From Lepisosteus oculatus (taxonomy: Eukaryota > Chordata > Actinopteri > Semionotiformes > Lepisosteidae), in contig NC_090723.1 of NCBI RefSeq assembly GCF_040954835.1, forward strand, positions 444,001 to 508,000: 64,000 bases of DNA, read 5' to 3'. Each line of letters starts with the position of its first letter. Position 1 is the stretch's first letter. Below are positions 20,830 to 34,000 of this stretch, one piece after another. The position numbers were made by a program, and so were the translations under genes. Below the pieces are notes generated by a model. It ran no database searches and was not told where the DNA came from. It was given only the letters and a program-made list of their open reading frames with translations.

Positions 20830-23800
20830 CAGATGTCTTACCGTGATGCTGAAGAGCAGCCCACGTTCACAGCGTCTGCATCAGACGGTATACAGACGTC
20901 TTCTTCAGTCAGTCTAGCGCCCAGAAGGAAGTCTTAGCGCCGGTCCTTAACGGATGTCCAGGTCAAGCTGTCGTGCAGCACACACCGAGAGACAGTTCTG
21001 AGTCAAACGTCTCCAGTCAAACTCAGTCAAAATTACTTTTGTCCTCTCCGGGCTCCTGCAGTTCTAGAGACGACCTGTCTGTAAACGGATAGCTCTGTAG
21101 CTTTACAGTATTGCATAGAGCTCCGAAACTCACCGACGTCTCTATCCATACTATTTCAGCTAGTTATAATCCGCAGTGTTGAATTCAATTAAGTACAAAC
21201 CTTGTAGCGATATTTAGGAAGGCGTTCATTAGGAGCTCAGTTCTGGTTACTGGTCTGTATTGGCAAAAAAAAGCTCTGATGTGTAAGCGTGTAGTTGTGT
21301 GAAAACGGCTGTTTCTTCCGTTGCTCAGTCTTATTTTAAGACCATTCATCGTTGTATATGATTGTACATTTCCACAAATTTCTTTCTGCTGACTTCTTTG
21401 AGCTGAGGTCAGTAAGCCTGATAAACATGAAAATGGGTCATTCTTTCATCCCCAGCTACCATCTCAGGGGTATGCTCACTTTTCGTGCAGCTCAACCAAC
21501 ACTGTATTTCCACTTCATTAAAATAAACTCTGATGGAAACTGTGCTCAAGGAACGTATCGGGGCCTGAGCTCATTGTGTGAGTCCATTGTGAAGTGTCTT
21601 TCCATTTACAAGCTGTTTAATCAGCTCTTTTTCCCTTCAGTTTTTTTCCTATGAGCTGACCTTTAACACTGCTGTGCTTTTCTGTACTTGTTGAATGTCT
21701 CTGTTTTTAAAGGTTTAAAAAATAGTTGTTATAAAAATTCTGTGGTTACCATGTTCACACCAAAACCAACTTCTATCCTGTAAAAGGGGTGTTTTTATTA
21801 TTTGCTGTCACTGCTGAGGTGAAATGGCTGCTTGGTTAGTTGGGAGTGATCATCACCAGCAGTGCTGCCTCAGTGCTTCTGTAGAACAGAAAACAACAGG
21901 TGATGTTGTGAACAACCCCAGGAGTTTAGAGATCAATTTGAAAACAGGACTCGGACAGAATATTATATAGGGTGTAACTAAACCCACGTTAGGTGACACA
22001 GTCATAATGAAACTATAACAAACATGTTGTGGTACTAAAGATCAATAGGTAGCCACTCCTTGGAGTGGTGTGTGTTTTTGTGTAGGGTCTAAGGTGTGTA
22101 GAGCACATTTTGGGCAGAATTCAACAGCAGAATGCTCTGGAGCACACTGCCCACTGCACACACCTCTGCTGTGAGCATTCTGAGAAGCTGAATGCTTTTC
22201 AGTCTCAGGAGCTGCTGGCTGGTTGTAGCCAGGGGGCTGACAGTGAAATCAAGCACCTTTGGACCCGAATGTCTGTTGAATCATCTCATTTAAAAGAGAA
22301 ATTGCTTTATCTGCTAAAGTTGCCTGAGCTCCTACAGCATTATTAAGAAGTGGGGACTGGTTAGCGCAAGGAGAATGCAAATTCTGGACTCTTAATGGGT
22401 TTAAAATGAGATTCCAGAGGAACAGGGTCTGAGCGCACCTAAACCAGCAGGCAGAAAATGTGCACCATCGATTCACCACACTCTGAGATCCACCCTGGAC
22501 AGTCGGGGTTTCATTTTCATTTGTCCATAAAACACCTTCTACTCGTGTTCCTCACAGGCCCATATTGCTTGGCTTCATAGGAAAGAAAGAACTTCCAAAA
22601 GCCTGGAATTTGTTTTTCTTCAGCTGAAGGGACTGGGCTGATTTTGTTGAAGTTGTACAGTACAAAACATGCTGAAACTAGTTGCAGGATTTTAGAAAGG
22701 TCATTTGACTAGATTATTAATTTCACATATTCAGGTTTTTTTTTAAGCTTAACCCATGCAGTCTTGGTGTGATGACGAAATGACTCAGCGGTGAGGGATA
22801 TGATCAAAGGCCATTTCCCTTTTTTTCGGCCTTCTCCACTGTGCAATCTGATATCAGCCGCTGTACTTTGCCCGAGACCGGAGCGTCCTCACTCATGCAG
22901 CACATGTGACGGCGGCTGGGCTGTGCAGTGACATCAGCTCTGTAGAAATGTGATGTGCGGCAGTGCCTCTGGGCAGCACATGACCCTCAGCTCAGTGTGC
23001 AGAAGGAGACAGAAGAATAATGGAGGTCTGTTGGCCTGTCTTGACTCCAGCACAGCACTGCATCTTTAAGCACTGAGTGGACGTTAAAACCACACTCCAG
23101 GTCTCGCATCCCCGGGCCAGTGCTGGGCGCGGAGCTTCGGGGGCTCTTGAGCACCTGCGCGGCCCCAGTGTCGTGCCACCCTGCCGTCCTTCCCAGCCGG
23201 TCTCCTCCTGCCTCCCCAGTACAACCCCCCCAAACCAGGCCTTGACCAGGAATCTTCAGAGACCTCCAACTACGGCGCTCCTTTTTCCTGGAAAAGGAAT
23301 CTGCTGCTTTTTCTCCACACAGATCTCCAAGCCTCTGTGCAATTCCTGGTCTGCTGGTGGATAGATTTGAACTGTTTGCTATTGTTTCCAAGAACAAATG
23401 GGAGATAAGACCATTTTGAAACAAAAGATAAACTTTCCTGCAAATTAATTATGACAATCCTTCCCTCCCTTAGATGGACACCAGGTTGAAATGTTGCACT
23501 GGTTCCAGTTTTGTCATAGAGAGAGCAATGCTGTTCTCTTCCCCTGGCTCAGACTTCAATCTGAACTAGAAGCTTGGAAAAGCGAAGAGCCTCCTGTCTT
23601 TCTCCGGCTAGCCTGCTGCAGTAAGACAAGCCTCAGATCCAGTGCGTCCCTGGCTCTCGGTCGGCGTGCTGGTGTGCACCTGTGCCAGCGCACAGCACTG
23701 CCGGCCTGCACGCGCATTCCCGCTGGGCAAGACACCCGGACTGCCCTTCTCCCTGCTTCCAGGTTTGGGCTGGTGTTCAGTGACGGGGGGCTTTTTAAGA

Positions 23801-24120
23801 GGAGGGAAATGGGAAGAAACCACACATTGGACCAAGTGGAAAAGCATTTGACTGCAGGGCTGTGAGGAGCACTGGCTCAGTGGACAAGAGACGCCTACAG
23901 AGGCCAAGCGGGCATCCAGTAGGGTTCGAGGGAGACGGGCACGTCAGGGAGACAGACCCTGGTGTCAAGGGGTGTCTGCAGGGAGTCACATGGATAAAGC
24001 GCTGGGATGCTGGGGCTGCACTGGGACTCTGGATCACGCTGGTCAGAAGGGGGCAGCAGAGAGCTCTCGCTCAACCCCGGCTAAATCTGGGAGATGCAAA
24101 CGTCTGATTATGTGGAGTGG
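20830..24120. other. Intergenic, no gene supported
   Basis: Mixed sequence with moderate GC at 23080-23260 and 23590-24050. Overlapping short frames on both strands in the GC-rich parts look like composition effects. Confidence 0.45.
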
Positions 24121-24149
24121 ATTTTATGGTTAGAACTAATGAATTAATA

Positions 24150-24325
24150 AATAATAGGTTTATTCCATGCTGAAAAAAAGAAGAAAGAGAACACAACGTT
24201 TCGGCCATGGAGCCTTCTTCAGGTGGAAAACGTTGTGTTCTCTTTCTTCTTTTTTTCAGCATGGAATAAACCTATTACTTGTTCCTTTGCAGCCTACACA
24301 TGCTGACGCAGCTACCCACCTGAAC
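24150..24325. repeat. Foldback repeat, copy C, with perfect 50-bp arms
   Basis: The left arm 24152-24201 (TAATAGGTTTATTCCATGCT...) is the exact reverse complement of the right arm 24228-24277, around a 26-bp loop CGGCCATGGAGC...GGTGGA. The right flank continues TTGTTCCTTTGCAGCC and GCTGACGCAGCTACCCACC, which is the inverse of the left flank of copy D. The perfect arms suggest a young insertion or gene-conversion-like repair. Confidence 0.92.
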
Positions 24326-24889
24326 TACTAATGAATTCATGTTGCTAATTGACAACACACCAAATTAGTATGCAAATTATCCTTAAATATTGGACATTTT
24401 CACACTATTTCCAAATTGTTGATCGATTGACAAATTAATAATGATTACAAAAATAATTCCTCGACAGGGGCTGGGTGCAAGAGAGTTTGAGGACATTCGG
24501 GAGCCAGGAGCTTGGGAGAGGAATTTGTATAAAACTGAGCTCTTCGGCTTCTCCTCAACAACAACAGGGAATGTTCCTCGCCAGTGAAGCTGTAAACTGT
24601 AAATATGCAGCCCTGCCCAGCGCATCAACACACACTGAGGGGTCCGACCGGCTCCGGCTCCTTCACTGTCACACAGGCTTTCCCTGCCGCTGTCGAAGTT
24701 CACACGCTTCAGACACAATAATATTTCGCACATTATAGTCTAACATTTAAGTATTAGCGACTATTAGTTTCTACTAATAATTTATTAATTTTTGTCATCA
24801 GTCAGATCTCCTGTGCGAAAATCAGACATCGTGTCAACTCCCTGCAACTGCGGTCACGACCTTTACCCCGGGATGTCTGAGTGAAACTG

Positions 24890-25610
24890 CACATTTCTCT
24901 TCGTGACAAAGCCGAGTCGCAGTCGCGCCGGGAGCTGCGGTACCCAGCCCACATCTGAGTGGAAAAGGCGCAGAGGAGGCGGGAGGGAGAAGGTCGCCGC
25001 AGCCCTGAGACACGGAGAGAGCCGTGCGCCCCTGCCCCTCACACAGGTGACCTGCGGAGAGGCCGAGCGCCGCCGGAGAGCGTCCCCGAGCAAGAACCCG
25101 CAACACCTGTGTTTGCATTTTGAGTTAGACTGCGGGGAACGCGCCTGCCGCGGGTTTCATCAGCGCGTCTGTCGCTAGATGTCAGATCCTGCGACCGGCG
25201 GGGCGGTGAGTCTGGATGTTTTACTCCAACTCGGGATTCCTGAGCTCCTGGGCTCCGTCTCCAGGAGAGGGAGAGCCGGGAATGCGGTGGGATGAGCACC
25301 GCCCCTCTCTGAATCCTCCAGGAAAAGGGGAGGAGAGAGGGGACGAGCAGGAATGTGCTGTCTCAGAAAGGCTGATAAGTTGTGCGATTTGGAGTTTGTT
25401 TCGGGGGGTCGGGTGTCGGGACGCGTTGCTGACTGGGGGGGGGGCTTCGTGCACGAGCGACGGCCGGGGGCTGGAGGCAGGAGCTGCGCGGGCGCGGCGC
25501 TTGAAGGCGAGACCACCCGTGACAGCGCCGGTCAGTGCGGTCCACGCCAGGCGGCGGCAGTGCGGAGTGGACATTCTGCACATCGCTGCCGGAATTCCCC
25601 AGGCATGGGC
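24890..25610. promoter_or_regulatory. CpG island, candidate alternative promoter
   Basis: About 700 bp is rich in CpG. A consensus donor GTGAGT begins at 25206 after GC-rich sequence, so a non-coding first exon ending at 25205 on the plus strand is possible. It could belong to znf652 or to an unknown transcript. The many open frames on both strands are typical of CpG islands. Confidence 0.4.
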
Positions 25611-25639
25611 AGTGTTGGCACAGCTGAATAGTGTGTCGT

Positions 25640-26480
25640 TTTTAAAACGCTAATGTGCTTGGTCTTGTTTTTGAGTGGGATTTTAATACCAAGCTTACAT
25701 CAACTAGTTGTTTCTGCAGCAGGATTACAAGTCCTGCGACGCCTTTCGTTATATTTTAACTGTATAGAGTTAACAGATCAAGAGAGCGCACCGCTCGCTG
25801 AAGCCCGGAAAATACCTTTTCACGGGAATATTTTAACAATGCACGATTTAAGATGATAAATCATTACTATTCATGATAATGTATGGGACATGTAAAGCTA
25901 ATTATAAAGGGTAAATAATATTCTAAGTATGAAACAAATCAAACGACAATAGTTATATTGAAGCCTCTGTGTAATATGAGTTTCCTCTTAAATTGTCACG
26001 CCGAAAGAAATCACAGATTATCACGCGATTGTAACACTTTTGTTATTTAAGAAATTCCCATGGGGAAACTAAGAATATTCTGAGTCATGTTAATGTACAT
26101 GTATCTAGGTAGATAGACCACAGAGTATCGCTTGAAACTGAAACATATTATTCTTGTTATGCGCTGCATTACAAGATAAATGATGTCTACAAAACTGCTC
26201 ATGCGTTTTCTTGTTTCGCACAGTATGTATGCAACTGCGTGTTGTTTCAACTTGAATTTAACGTTAAAAAATGAGACTACAGAGTCTATGTATGCAAAGA
26301 GAATATTACTATTATATATTAATAATTCCCTTTGACTAAAAAGGTCCACTCTTTCCAAGGTACTTAAAGTAATAAAGGAACAAATAACTGATAGTTTTGG
26401 CAGCAGATCAAAATGTCTAAAGAACTTATATATAAAATAAGACAGTTTGAAGACATTTCTGCCAGTACAGCCTGACTTGA
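25640..26480. other. AT-rich spacer between CpG islands
   Basis: No gene or recognisable repeat is seen. Confidence 0.5.
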
Positions 26481-26499
26481 GCGAAGTCGGTTCCTTTCG

Positions 26500-26948
26500 C
26501 TTTCAGATCAAGAGGGTTATTAAAGGGGGGGTCCGGCGGGCGCGAGCACGTACGCGCGCGCTCTCCTTCAGCTCGCGGAGGAAGAGGAGAGAGAGAGAAC
26601 AGCGCCGCCGGCGGCGGTGCGCGTGCACGCGCCCCAGACGGCGGCCCGGGCAGTCGGGCACGGGGACGAGCGCGGGACGGCGCGCGGAACCAGGCCGGCC
26701 ACGTAGCGCTGAAGCCGGAGGCGAGAGAGAGAGAGTCTGCGAGCAAAACACGGGCTTTCCGAAACCCAGGAATAAAAGATCCCGCACGGAACAGCGTGTC
26801 CCGGAAAAAAAACAAACAAAACAACAAAACCCACGGGCGGCAGCGCGCAGACGGGAGAGCCGAGATCTGTTTTCATGTGCACTGGTTTCCTTGTGCAACA
26901 TTTTCTCTGCATGAAGCAGAATGGGGGGAGAGGGCGCTATGGCCGTGG
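26500..26948 (+). promoter_or_regulatory. znf652: CpG island and likely znf652 non-coding exon 1
   Basis: This strong CpG island ends at a consensus donor, GTGAGT at 26949. Human ZNF652 has a non-coding first exon and a long first intron, which this position would reproduce (intron to 50795, about 24 kb). The assignment rests on position and donor only. The islands at 24.9-25.6 and 27.5-28.0 kb are rivals or alternative promoters. Confidence 0.45.
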
Positions 26949-27479
26949 GTGAGTAGAGAGCCACAAGTTTATTTATTTTTGCATTTAGCAAGATGGCAAG
27001 ATGACAACAAAGAGAAAGGGGCGCTGCGCCGTGGTCTGCGCGGCGGTCGCGGGTGGGGGCCGAGGCAGTGCGCTCGGGTCGTGCGGGAGGAGAGGTCTGT
27101 GGCGAAGTGTTTCTGTTTTTGTTTGGAAAAAGACAGGAATCCCTTTTCAGTACCCCTCCCACCCCCCTTCTCTTTTAAATGTTAAAAAGCAGCCCTGGGA
27201 TCGGTCCTCGTCTTGTCGGTTAATCTCCCAGAGCACTGCCGGCGGAGCCGGAGCTGCGGAGATCGAGACCGGGGTCTGAAACAAGTGGAAGTCGCTGCTC
27301 TGACCTGCGGGTGTATTTATTAATATTTAGTGGGGTAACACCTCTTTATGTGGAGAAACGCGCCCCTGCAGGGTGTCGAACGCTGATGGCGCGTATTCCT
27401 TATTCTGCAAACTCTTCTGCATTTAACTTCCACACTTAAAACAAAACGGCCTGGCTTGTTTCCCTTTTTAACCCTTTAT

Positions 27480-28020
27480 CTGCGCCGGTTTTCCCACTAA
27501 TTTGTGCGCCTTGGCAAAGCCGAGGGCGGCTTTCCGTTCCCGTGCAGCGCTGGTCCTGCCGTCTGCAGCAGAGCGAGTGTTCCGGCCCGAGCGGGTCTGG
27601 TCGTGCTGGGGAGGCGGCTGTGGGAGCGCTGGCGGTGCCCAGTGACGGCTGCAGCCGCCAGCTAGGCCACGGCATCCGTGTCCGTCTGCAGAACCGCACT
27701 GTTATTTTCTGCGGGACGAGGGTAGCTCGCTCAGCATTACTCTTGCTAGTTTGCCGTGCTTTTATTTCTTGAGCACACGTTTTTTTTCTTTAAATGATCT
27801 AATGCACTGGGGTGAAAGAGGCGCCGAACACAGCCTCCGCCGGAGCCGAGCCGCCTGCTGGGGCGCAGCGCTCCCGGCTCCCGGGCTCCCGCTGCCCCGC
27901 TGTCCCCCGGACCTGCCCGGCGTCCATTGTCTGGCGCTACGCGGTGTTCGTGATGGGCATGGTGGGGAAATACCCCCAGTATAGACGCGGCGGCGGCGGT
28001 GAGGAGGGGGTAGGACATCG
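27480..28020. promoter_or_regulatory. CpG island downstream of candidate exon 1
   Basis: A third CpG-rich block, about 550 bp, separated from the previous one by AT-richer sequence. No exon can be supported. Confidence 0.4.
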
Positions 28021-28029
28021 GTAGGCCAC

Positions 28030-31000
28030 GACATCTACCAAGTGTTTTGCAAAAGTGTTCGGGCTTGGGCTTTTTCGTTGTTTTATTCCCCCTACTCTTC
28101 CTCTGGTCGAAACCCAGCGCCGGTTTCACGGTCAGCTGTCGTTTGCTTTTTGGGGTTTGCACGGAGTGTTCTCGGGGTGCGCAGACCGACTGCAGGCGGG
28201 TGTAGAGGGACGCGCCGCGTACAGTACGTGTGTCAGCCCCTGGCAGACTGTACGCGTTCCCAGGCTGTCCTGAGGCCTCGCTGGCTGTGTCTGAGGCAAA
28301 CCGGTGAAGCCTGCCACAGTGTCGAGCAGCTAATCGCTAGCTGCACGCCAGCTGTCTGGGTCCCCCGAAAGTCGAGGTGAGAGCGCTGTCAGCCGGCCTG
28401 CGGTGGCAGAGTTTTTAGGGGACCCTGACGTTTTGTCGACATGACTTGAGCATGCTCCTGCTGCACTCGCAGACTTGCTCCAAAGTAGTTTCTCAAAACT
28501 TTTTTATGCCATGATTTTCATTACATCATTTTCAACCAAAACCGTAATTTAAAGATAACTCCTTAAATACGCAGTCTTCATAGTATTGCTTTTTTAAAAT
28601 AATACTACAGATTTTAATTGCTTCAGAGATCTGTAGTTGGGCACTGTTTGAGTAGGTGGACAGTGTCAGAGAGTGACAATATAATGACAATACACACTTT
28701 GGGGCTCTAGACTTGGGTGAAGTGTTTCATTTTGTTTCTGGGGGTACCCAGAGTCTTTGATGACCCCCCAGAGGACTTTACATGCTTGAGAGCACAGCTC
28801 CCAGAAAATGGCAAAATTCCGATGAATTTAAATATAATGGATCTTTTCAAAGTAATGCTAGTTCTTTGCCCCTAGCTTTTGTCTGCCTGTGTGTGATGTT
28901 TTCTCCTAAAGCGGTGATAATCTTTGACCTATTTTGCCGAGATCGTCAGGCTAGAGAGGGTGTGTGTTCATACCCGCCTCTCAGAGATTCCTCAGGTTTG
29001 AAGCCAGTTAACAGTCGCCCTCGTTAAACTTCCGACAGTGGCGTTCAGAAGCAGGACCCCAGTTTAATGTTTTATCTGAGGAGCTGGGGGGCGGCCTCTG
29101 GCAATGTTTAAGCTGGCCATAACCGACTAAACCCAGAAAGGGAAAGGACACACCTGCTGTATGAGAGTGGAGCCGAGGTCTTACTTCGTGTGGCTTTGAG
29201 ATTTCTGGAAGCCCCACCGGCCAGGCTGGAGATATTGCAGATATGTCCCAGCCAGTGGTCGGCACTCGCTTGGCTAAATTCGCACCGTTGGCACAGGTCT
29301 GTGGCCGTACTGTCCCGAGCCTAAAGCCCTGAATAATTCTCCTTGCCTCCTCGGTGTGGGACATCCAGTATCCTGACTCGTGTAAGTCAGGGCTGGAGTC
29401 GTGTGGAAACGTTTCGGACGTCCGGTGAAAGGCTGGGGTGATCCTCCGGTGTGTCCAGTTGTCTGACCAGAGTCGACCGTGAGGCTGGGGTCTGTGACTC
29501 AGCCTTCGGACCGCATGTCCTGGCACCTGTGGGTCTTCCACGTGCCAGCAGGTGACCCACGGAGTTTCCCTGGAGCTGCCCAGGACAGGTGGACGCTGGG
29601 GTGGTCAGTCACGGGGAGCTCTTTCACCTCACTTGTGAGTTTGTTCTTCTTGAGCCATGAAACCCTTGTTCCTCCGACATCATTCCAGAGCCCATCCTCC
29701 AGTAATCCCCCAGTCCATTACGGTCGCTCTACCTCATGAAAGTAACCAGAAAAGTCTCCGTCTCCCAAGCAAGCACAAGCAGGGACGAGATCTTCTTTCT
29801 TACTGGCACATGACAGGCTGTAGAAGCCCATGGAGCAGAGAAGTGTGATATTCCATACTGGCCACCAGTCTGTTTTCCCCAGTTTAAGGCAAGCCTGTTG
29901 TGTGCACACAGGGCGTCATGTCTCTGGTTTTTGTGCTCGTGTGGAGAAGAGGGGGTCTCGGGGGGGTTCCGCTACGTCAGAATGTTATATTTGGGGCTCC
30001 ACATCACCTCTGTGGCCCACATCCCTCAAGCAGAGGCCAGAGAGCCAGAGTGGGGTGTCCAGCAGTGCAGAACCCCACAATTACAGGGTGTCCCCCTAGA
30101 CTTCCCTTATAAATAAACTGTTAAATTAAAGAAAAGGCACCTCTTGTTGGTTTTGCTTCAAATAAAGCCACTTCTGTCCGAAAGCTGCAGGTGCAGCTGC
30201 ACATTGGCTGCCTTCAGCCCCTGGACCGGGTCAGTCACATGCGTTAAAAGGCAGGTCCTGGGCAAACATGTAACTCAGTTTGTGGTCCTTTTAAATGAAA
30301 GGCTTTCAGTGTTCTTTCTGCATGAGCATGCACTTGGCCCTTGAGTTATACTGTGTTCATCCTTATTCGGTCTTGTCTGCAGTTTTTTTGTCTAACCTTG
30401 GAGACTTCATACAGACTGTCCTCACTGGGCTCAGTGTATGTGTTGTGTTTTATAGCGTTGTTTTTAGGCTTTGTGTTTTGAAAGTATTGCACTTCTGCTC
30501 TTTGGTGGTCACCTGGCCTGTGTGTTTAGCTGGTGTCCTCTCTAGCAGCACAGACATTCGCAGGGCGCTGGCCTGGACACCTGCAGTGTCCCCGAGCTCC
30601 TCCTCTTCATCAGATATAGGGAGTCCCCCACTAACACCAGGACAGTCAGGCATGTGTCCAGGCCCTTCTGAAACCAACACGTTAATAAACCTTGCTAATA
30701 AATCTGACTATATTTGGGTTATTGCTTTTAGATTTTTGCCTTTTTTATGCAGACGTTACATTGGAGTACAAGTTACAGAGAAAAGGAAATAATGACAGCG
30801 GTCACTAACAGAAGTGTGGCCCTGTGAGCTCTGGGAGTGGCCAAGCACCAGGCTTGTTTCTCCGAGAAACTGAGGTTTTATACAATTGTTAGAGCTTCTA
30901 TATTTGTAAATTTCTCTTCCTCTCCTTGTTTCTCTGAAGCCGGGAGCGCAGTCAGTGTCGTGTAAGGGTTAGGGTGAGTGCTCGGTCGCACGCGGCCCGG

Positions 31001-34000
31001 CCCACTGGTGATGGATTCACAGCACAGCGCCCGAGGGACTTGAGCCGGTCGAGACGTCGGCCGCAGGGCTCCGGAGGTATCAAGCCCTCAGGACAGAGGG
31101 CTGAGTCCTTGATCTGGGAAGTTCCAGCCCAGCGGTCCGTGTGGCAGGCAGAGCAGTGAATTCGTAGTTGTACAGTAGCAGCACGAGATTCATGCACTGA
31201 AGCAGAGATTGTGACACTCGTGTTTGAACATTGCAGCAGAAATACCGATTTGAAGAGCTGTGTATCGATGTGTTGTGTGAAAAACTGCTGTAATTTGTGA
31301 CAGGTCATTTTTAACCTTTGCTCCAGCGATGCCAACATTTGATTATTTGATTTTAGTGCTGCAAGAAAAATGCTTCATTCTCGAGAATGAATGTGTGCAA
31401 CTTTGTTTTGCAAACAGATTTTTATTCCAGATGGGTTTATCATTATTTTGGCTAAAGCAGAAGTTTCTAAACCGTGTCAGCGATGCAGAGATGGCTGGAG
31501 CCAGAACCGGCATGTGAATGTTAACCTGAGGTTTCTCGGCTCGCGAGGCTTCTGTGAAACAACCTGAGGGTCTGGAAAGAGTGTGGGGGTGCCGCCGCCC
31601 CCGAGCCTCGCCTCGCCGCGCGCTCTGCGCTGTTCCAGCGTGGGCGGAGACCCGCCCTGGCGCCCCCTCCTGCCTGTCGGGTGGAAACCCCTGGCTTCAC
31701 GGTAGAGTGGCAGGGCTGTATCTCGAAGGCAGCATGCCTTGGAATGTGCAGATTCAGGGCAAACCATTTCAAGGAAATAGGACCACACTGACCTTACACT
31801 ACTGGTCTCGTATTCATGCCTACAGTTAAAGTTCTTCAAAGACAATTGTACATTAGCTGTGCACAGTGTTGGCTTAGAGGCCCGCCTTCTGAATGACAGA
31901 AAGAGGGACGCAAGCAGGTCTCGGTGTTGGCTGCCTGTTCGCTCTGAGGCTGGTTTTATTCAAGCTAGACGAGCTGAGATCCGACAGCACCCCCGTGCAG
32001 GAGGAAGTGACAGCTCTGGCCTTCCTCTTGGCACGTGGGGTTTTCTAAAGGCAGGCAGGCCGACACTCTGAGCCTTGTACTGGCCTGTGAAGGTAGAAGA
32101 TCAGGGTCGAGGCGACAGGGTTCTTAGTGTTGCTGGAAATTTGACAGTAGACACGCAGGATGGACAGTTAAAGCTGGTTTGTGGGTTTCGTTGTGCTTGA
32201 ATAATTCAGACGAAGTTTCTGTATGATTCATCGTTGCAATATGAATTGCTTTCGCACTGAAGCAATCACGTCTTCTCGATGTGTGGTCTTCAATACTATA
32301 AGCTCATGGCTGGTTTTCACCCTCGCTATACCCCGACACCCTCGCTGTACCCCGACAGTGCTGTTTGGATTGTAACAACCAAATGAGCCCTGGAACTTCC
32401 TGTTTGGGATCTAGACGATTTTTCTCCTGATACCCCATATAAACCTCGGAGTAGCACAAGGACCAACAGTGTATTTAAAACAGTTATTTTGTAACAAGAT
32501 CTGCTGAATGCAGTTGCAGGAATTGGACAGGGTTGAATATTTCTTGTTTTTTATGTTCGCTGTCAGTTTAGTCCTGTTTTGCTGTAAAAGAAACAATGCT
32601 GTTTATTTTTCAAGTAATTTTGGAATTAGTTGTCAAATTCAGGCGTGCAATCAGATGAGTGAGTGCCGTGGGTGCCGTCTGAGACAGATGAATGTGAATA
32701 AGCCGTGCTGCGCTCGACCTGGAAGTGAAAAAGTTTACTTTTCCATATATGAATCGACAAAACAGAAGTGAAAGAAACGCCTCCTTAGGGAAGAAATTCA
32801 AATGGACCCAAAATGGCACCAGAAGAGGAGAGAGAGGGAGAAGAAATGCAGAAAAGGACCAAGTCAGTCAGTTCATGAGCGGGAATCATTTGCGAATTTG
32901 ATTTCAGTCCAGAAAATTTAACCAGAAGACACTGGTCCAGAGCGCACAGAGCCCTTCCCCCTGCTCCGGAGCGCGCACAGAGCTCCTTTCCATGTGGAAG
33001 TTTTCCCCAAATTTAGGTCCTACTGAGTGATTACATTCCTCAGTATTTATATTGTAATTCTTATAAAATTATCTATGAAATTCGTATGCAATATGCAATC
33101 TCATTTTTTTTTATTTCCAGTAAGTTATTACATTGTATTATTTAACTGCACTCCATGAAAGACATAGGTAAGCACAACAAGCATCATTTATTTGTTTATA
33201 TATTGTTTTCCATCAAGATAAAATAGCTCAGATGATAAAATGAAATGATAGATAAAATGTTTTCAAAAGAAATGTTTAAATTCACAGAATATCAGATCTT
33301 CAGCTCAGTAAGTGGAGGTAGTTCCAGCTGCTGTTTTGACAGCCCAGGCGGTGTGGACTGTGGTACGTGTCGAAGGCAGCTGGATGTTTCTTCCCCTGTG
33401 GCTGGTGTCGATTGTGGGACTGGGCCTGTAGTTGCAACACTAATCAAAAGGACTTGCAGCCTGATAGAAACAGCATTTGTGATCATTTAATTACTTTTGC
33501 TAACCACATGAAATAGAATGGCTCCCCACTTCAAAGTTAACGCTTCATAGCTACTGAAATGACATCTGACTCATTTCTTTTAAGAATGGATTTTGACTAA
33601 CGATGTTGCATAACCCTGCAGCCTGCTGTGGTCGAACAGGGCAGGTTGCTGTGATGTGTAGCATCGCAACGGTGTGCAGCCGCTCCCTGCGGTGGGGGGG
33701 CATCGGGGGGCTGCATTGCCTTTGGAAGGTGGGGGCAGCATGGGGGCGCTTGACCCTTGTCAACTATCTTGAGTCTCACCGGTGCCTGTACCTCACGGCG
33801 CTCGTTGTTCCTGTCACTTCTGCCCTGGGAGGCGAGGCCAGGGGACAGCCGTCGATACGTAGGCCTCACTCAGTGGAGAGAATATTTGGTTGAAAAAACT
33901 CGAGGGAACGAATCTGGGGATGTGTTAAAGAGCTGGCCTGTTCCAGCTCTCATACTGTGATAAGAACAGCGGGACTTACAGTATACATCCAGGAAAGCGC

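Noticed and set aside
26503-27162. 219-codon open frame in CpG island
   Set aside because: Arg/Pro/Ser-rich reading with overlapping frames on both strands, as expected in a CpG island.
29008-29541. 177-codon open frame, minus strand
   Set aside because: Looks like a chance frame in moderately GC-rich DNA. A decayed repeat is possible, but I could not name one.
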